Source of the DNA: Eragrostis nindensis
Lineage: Eukaryota > Streptophyta > Magnoliopsida > Poales > Poaceae
Length of the DNA: 64,000 bases
Reading direction: 5' to 3'
Assembly: GCA_012490785.1 (NCBI GenBank)
Contig: JAAXCT010000426.1
Coordinates: 372,001-436,000, forward strand
The notes beneath the pieces were generated by a model that worked only from the letters and a program-made list of their open reading frames with translations, was not told where the DNA came from and did not search any database. This document shows, one piece after another, positions 61,587 through 64,000 of the stretch (position 1 is the stretch's first letter; every line of letters begins with the position of its first letter). The position numbers and the translations under genes are program-made.

Positions 61587-64000
61587 TCAATTCACATAAT
61601 ATATATCGAATGACTTTAACTCAAAAGTGTCGGGTTCAAGATATACCTTTAATCGTTGGCCATTCACCGTGTATGTATTTTGCTTTCCATCCATGATGAC
61701 AACAGCTCCGGAAGGAAGAACTTTATGAACAAGATACGGTCCATCCCATTTACTTTTCAATTTGCCTTTACCGAACAACCGAAATCTTGAATTGAATAGT
61801 AGCACCCTATCTCCTTCGTAAAATTCCTTTTTCAATAGCTTCTTATCATACCACTTTTTCGTTTTCTCTTTATAAATGGCCGCATTCTCATAAGCTTTTA
61901 GGCGCATCTCCTCGAGTTCACTAATTTGAATCTTCCGTTTTACCGCAGCAGCATCTAAATCCAAATTCATCTCTTTGATCGCCCAATAGGCTCTATGTTC
62001 TAACTCTACAGGCAAATGACAAGTCTTTCCATAGACGAATTGATAGGGTGTCATACCTATTGGTGTCTTGAATGCTGTGCGATAAGCCCAAAGTGCGCCA
62101 TTCAACTTGTTTGACCAATCCTTTCCTTCTTTTGTAACAATTTTATGCAGAATTCCCTTCAACTGTTTATTAGAAGTTTCTGCTTGGCCGTTGGTCTGTG
62201 GATGATAGGCTGTCCCAATTCGATGCTCAATACCCATCTTCTTCAAAGCTTTAGTAAATTCATGCCCGGTAAAATGAGATCCACCATCTGTAATAATGAC
62301 TCTAGGAACACCATATCTTGGAAATATGCACTCCTCCAACATTTGCTTGGATTCACGAGTTGTACTGTTTCGACATGGTATTGCTTCTACCCACTTTGAG
62401 ACATAATCCACAGCAACCAAAATATATTCATAACCATGCGAATTAACAAATGGTCCCATAAAATCCATGCCCCAAACATCGAATATATCAACTTGCAAGT
62501 TATACTTCAAAGGCATAGCATTACGAGCATTAACGTTTCCAATTCTTTGGCATTGGGGGCATCTAGCAACATACCTTTTCGCATCTTCGTGCATTGAAGG
62601 CCAATAAAATCCACTAGCCCATACCTTGGCCTGTGTTCGAAAGTGCCCATAATGTCCACCATACTCAGATGAATGACACTTTTTCAATATGCTTTCGCGT
62701 TCGTCACGAGGCACGCACCTTCGAACAGCTCCATCTTCACAATATCTGTATAGATAAGGATCATCCCATATGAACTTCCTCATCTCACTGACAATCCTCC
62801 TTTTTGAATTCTTGCTACAATCATCAAGCTTCCCTTTGAATCCATTTATGATATCTTGCATCCATGATTCTCTATGATCTTTAATCTGAAATAGCTGCTC
62901 TTGCGCCATGGCATCACCAATGCATCCCTCCTTGTTCTCAAGCGTCAAACGAGACAGATGATCTGCTACTGAATTCTCAACCCCTTTCTTGTCTCTAATC
63001 TCCAAATCAAATTCTTGTAGCATCAAAACCCAACGAAGCAATCTAGGTTTCGACTCCTTTTTAGAGACAAGATATCTAATAGCAGCATGATCCGTATAAA
63101 CAATGACCTTAGAATTGAGGATATAGGATCTAAATTTCTCAAATGCAAATATAACAGCTAGCATCTCTTTCTCTGTTGTTGTATAATTAATCTGGGCTTC
63201 ATTGAGAGTTTTACTAGCATAGTAGATAGCATGCACTTTACCTTCCTTTCGTTGTCCAAGAACCGCTCCTACTGCATAGTCACTTGCATCGCACATAATC
63301 TCGAAAGGTAAATTCCAATCCGGAGGTTGCATAATAGGTGCAGAACATAATGCTTCTTTCAACTTCCGGAAAGCAGTAAGTCTTTCATCATTCATCTCAA
63401 ATTCAACATCCTTTTGCAGCAATTCCGTCAATGGCTTAGCAATCTTTGAATAATCCTTCACAAATCTGCGATAAAAATTTGCATGTCCAAGAAAACTTCG
63501 CAGTGTCTTAATATCATTAGGCGGTGGCAACCTTTCAACTGTAGATATTTTAGCTTTGTCTACCTCAATACCTCGGTTAGAAATAACATGCCCCAAAACA
63601 ATCCCTTCGGTTACCATGAAGTGACATTTCTCCCAATTAAGAACTAAATCAACTTCTACGCACCTCTTTAGAACTTTCTCTAAATTTGCTAAGCAATGAT
63701 CAAAATCAGTACCATGAACAGAGAAATCATCCATAAATACCTCCATAATGTCTTCGATGAATTCAGCAAATATAGCATTCATGCATCTCTGAAATGTAGC
63801 CGGTGCGTTGCAAAGACCGAATGGCATTCGCCGATACGCATAAGTTCCATAAGGACAAGTGAAAGTGGTCTTATGCTGATCTTCAGGTCTAACAGGGATT
63901 TGAAAGAAACCACTATAACCGTCGAGATAGCAAAAATAAGAGTTCTTGGCTAACCTTTCAAGCATCTCATCGATGAACGGTAGTGGGTAATGGTCTTTCT
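61587..64000 (-). CDS. Gypsy-2 Pol: RT, RNase H, integrase (5' end outside window)
   Basis: At least 803 codons open to the right edge (HYPLPFIDEMLERLAKNSYF continues upstream of the first ATG at 63965). RT: LDGYSGFFQI, MPFGLCNAPATFQRCM, the active site FMDDFSVHG (a YMDD variant), LVLNWEKCHFM, GHVISNRGIEVD, LRSFLGHANFYRRFV. RNase H: CDASDYAVGAVLGQR, TTTEKEMLAV, YTDHAAIRYL, VADHLSRL. Integrase: H2C2 zinc finger (HSSEYGGHYG to CPQCQRIG), core acidic residues in GMDFMGPF, TDGGSHF and GQAETSN, and a C-terminal GPYLVHKVLPSGAV module. No stop or frameshift in the visible part; this is the only apparently functional pol in the window. Confidence 0.97.
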   Translation of the reverse strand, partial: KDHYPLPFIDEMLERLAKNSYFCYLDGYSGFFQIPVRPEDQHKTTFTCPYGTYAYRRMPFGLCNAPATFQRCMNAIFAEFIEDIMEVFMDDFSVHGTDFDHCLANLEKVLKRCVEVDLVLNWEKCHFMVTEGIVLGHVISNRGIEVDKAKISTVERLPPPNDIKTLRSFLGHANFYRRFVKDYSKIAKPLTELLQKDVEFEMNDERLTAFRKLKEALCSAPIMQPPDWNLPFEIMCDASDYAVGAVLGQRKEGKVHAIYYASKTLNEAQINYTTTEKEMLAVIFAFEKFRSYILNSKVIVYTDHAAIRYLVSKKESKPRLLRWVLMLQEFDLEIRDKKGVENSVADHLSRLTLENKEGCIGDAMAQEQLFQIKDHRESWMQDIINGFKGKLDDCSKNSKRRIVSEMRKFIWDDPYLYRYCEDGAVRRCVPRDERESILKKCHSSEYGGHYGHFRTQAKVWASGFYWPSMHEDAKRYVARCPQCQRIGNVNARNAMPLKYNLQVDIFDVWGMDFMGPFVNSHGYEYILVAVDYVSKWVEAIPCRNSTTRESKQMLEECIFPRYGVPRVIITDGGSHFTGHEFTKALKKMGIEHRIGTAYHPQTNGQAETSNKQLKGILHKIVTKEGKDWSNKLNGALWAYRTAFKTPIGMTPYQFVYGKTCHLPVELEHRAYWAIKEMNLDLDAAAVKRKIQISELEEMRLKAYENAAIYKEKTKKWYDKKLLKKEFYEGDRVLLFNSRFRLFGKGKLKSKWDGPYLVHKVLPSGAVVIMDGKQNTYTVNGQRLKVYLEPDTFELKSFDIYYVN

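Larger units (their letters stand above)
57279..64000 (-). mobile_element. Gypsy-2: Athila-like LTR retrotransposon with open pol, 5' part outside window
   Basis: Minus-strand element entering from the right edge. Order on its own strand: pol (64000-61587), a 504-codon late ORF (61241-59727), internal polypurine block (59703-59665), about 1.3 kb non-coding, terminal polypurine block (58400-58363) and LTR (58362-57279). It shares the primer site, polypurine block and paired palindromes with Gypsy-1 but has different LTR sequence and a different late ORF. Confidence 0.93.

Overview
This is nuclear DNA from a grass (Poaceae), made almost entirely of nested transposable elements. Three things point to a grass: the TTTGCCGAGTG subterminal repeats of a CACTA element, the abundance of MITEs (Tourist-like, hAT-like and Mutator-like), and large Copia and Athila-type Gypsy retrotransposons. 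I found no host gene that I can name. One low-confidence spliced transcript candidate (about 26.6-28.0 kb) and a few orphan exons are the only non-TE coding candidates.

Layout. 1-5176 is the 3' part of a degenerate CACTA element carrying two broken transposase genes. 5177-12600 is a MITE-rich spacer with a 280-bp Mutator-type MITE, a 162-bp hAT MITE, a Tourist-like MITE nested in a larger TTA-flanked element, and a solo Copia-type LTR that was hit by an 839-bp hAT-like element with GC-rich filler. 12606-22767 is Copia-1 (minus strand), complete with a GGTGT target duplication but lacking the reverse-transcriptase core. 22773-29570 is spacer with a Stowaway-like end, a poly(A)-tailed retroposon, two MITEs and the candidate transcript. 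29575-41332 is a solo LTR (minus strand) split by Gypsy-1 (30764-41133, plus strand), an Athila-like element that keeps gag-protease and a late ORF but has no pol. 42001-43774 is a small CACTA element carrying gene-like cargo. 45.8-46.6 kb holds a second copy of the poly(A) retroposon. 47387-57055 is Copia-2 (minus strand), with one very long gag-pol frame broken in RT and a truncated 5' LTR. 57056-64000 is Gypsy-2 (minus strand), an Athila-like element with an open pol frame; its LTR is flanked by internal sequence on both sides, as in a tandem array.

The strongest unexplained signal is shared by the two Gypsy elements. Both are studded with a 14-bp palindrome (GTGCCGATCGGCAC and one-base variants) that occurs almost only in pairs whose starts are 19-21 bp apart. 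By hand I find 16 pairs plus one triplet in Gypsy-1 and 8 pairs in Gypsy-2, in LTRs, leaders, 3' regions and inside open reading frames. The two Copia elements carry different CCGG-cored near-palindromes, also mostly at about 20-bp steps, in their LTRs. Regular two-helical-turn spacing in four separate elements suggests arrays of binding sites, or paired RNA hairpins, with a function in the element life cycle. Gypsy-2 could supply pol functions to pol-less Gypsy-1, since both share the tRNA-Asp-type primer site, the polypurine-tract block and the palindrome pairs.
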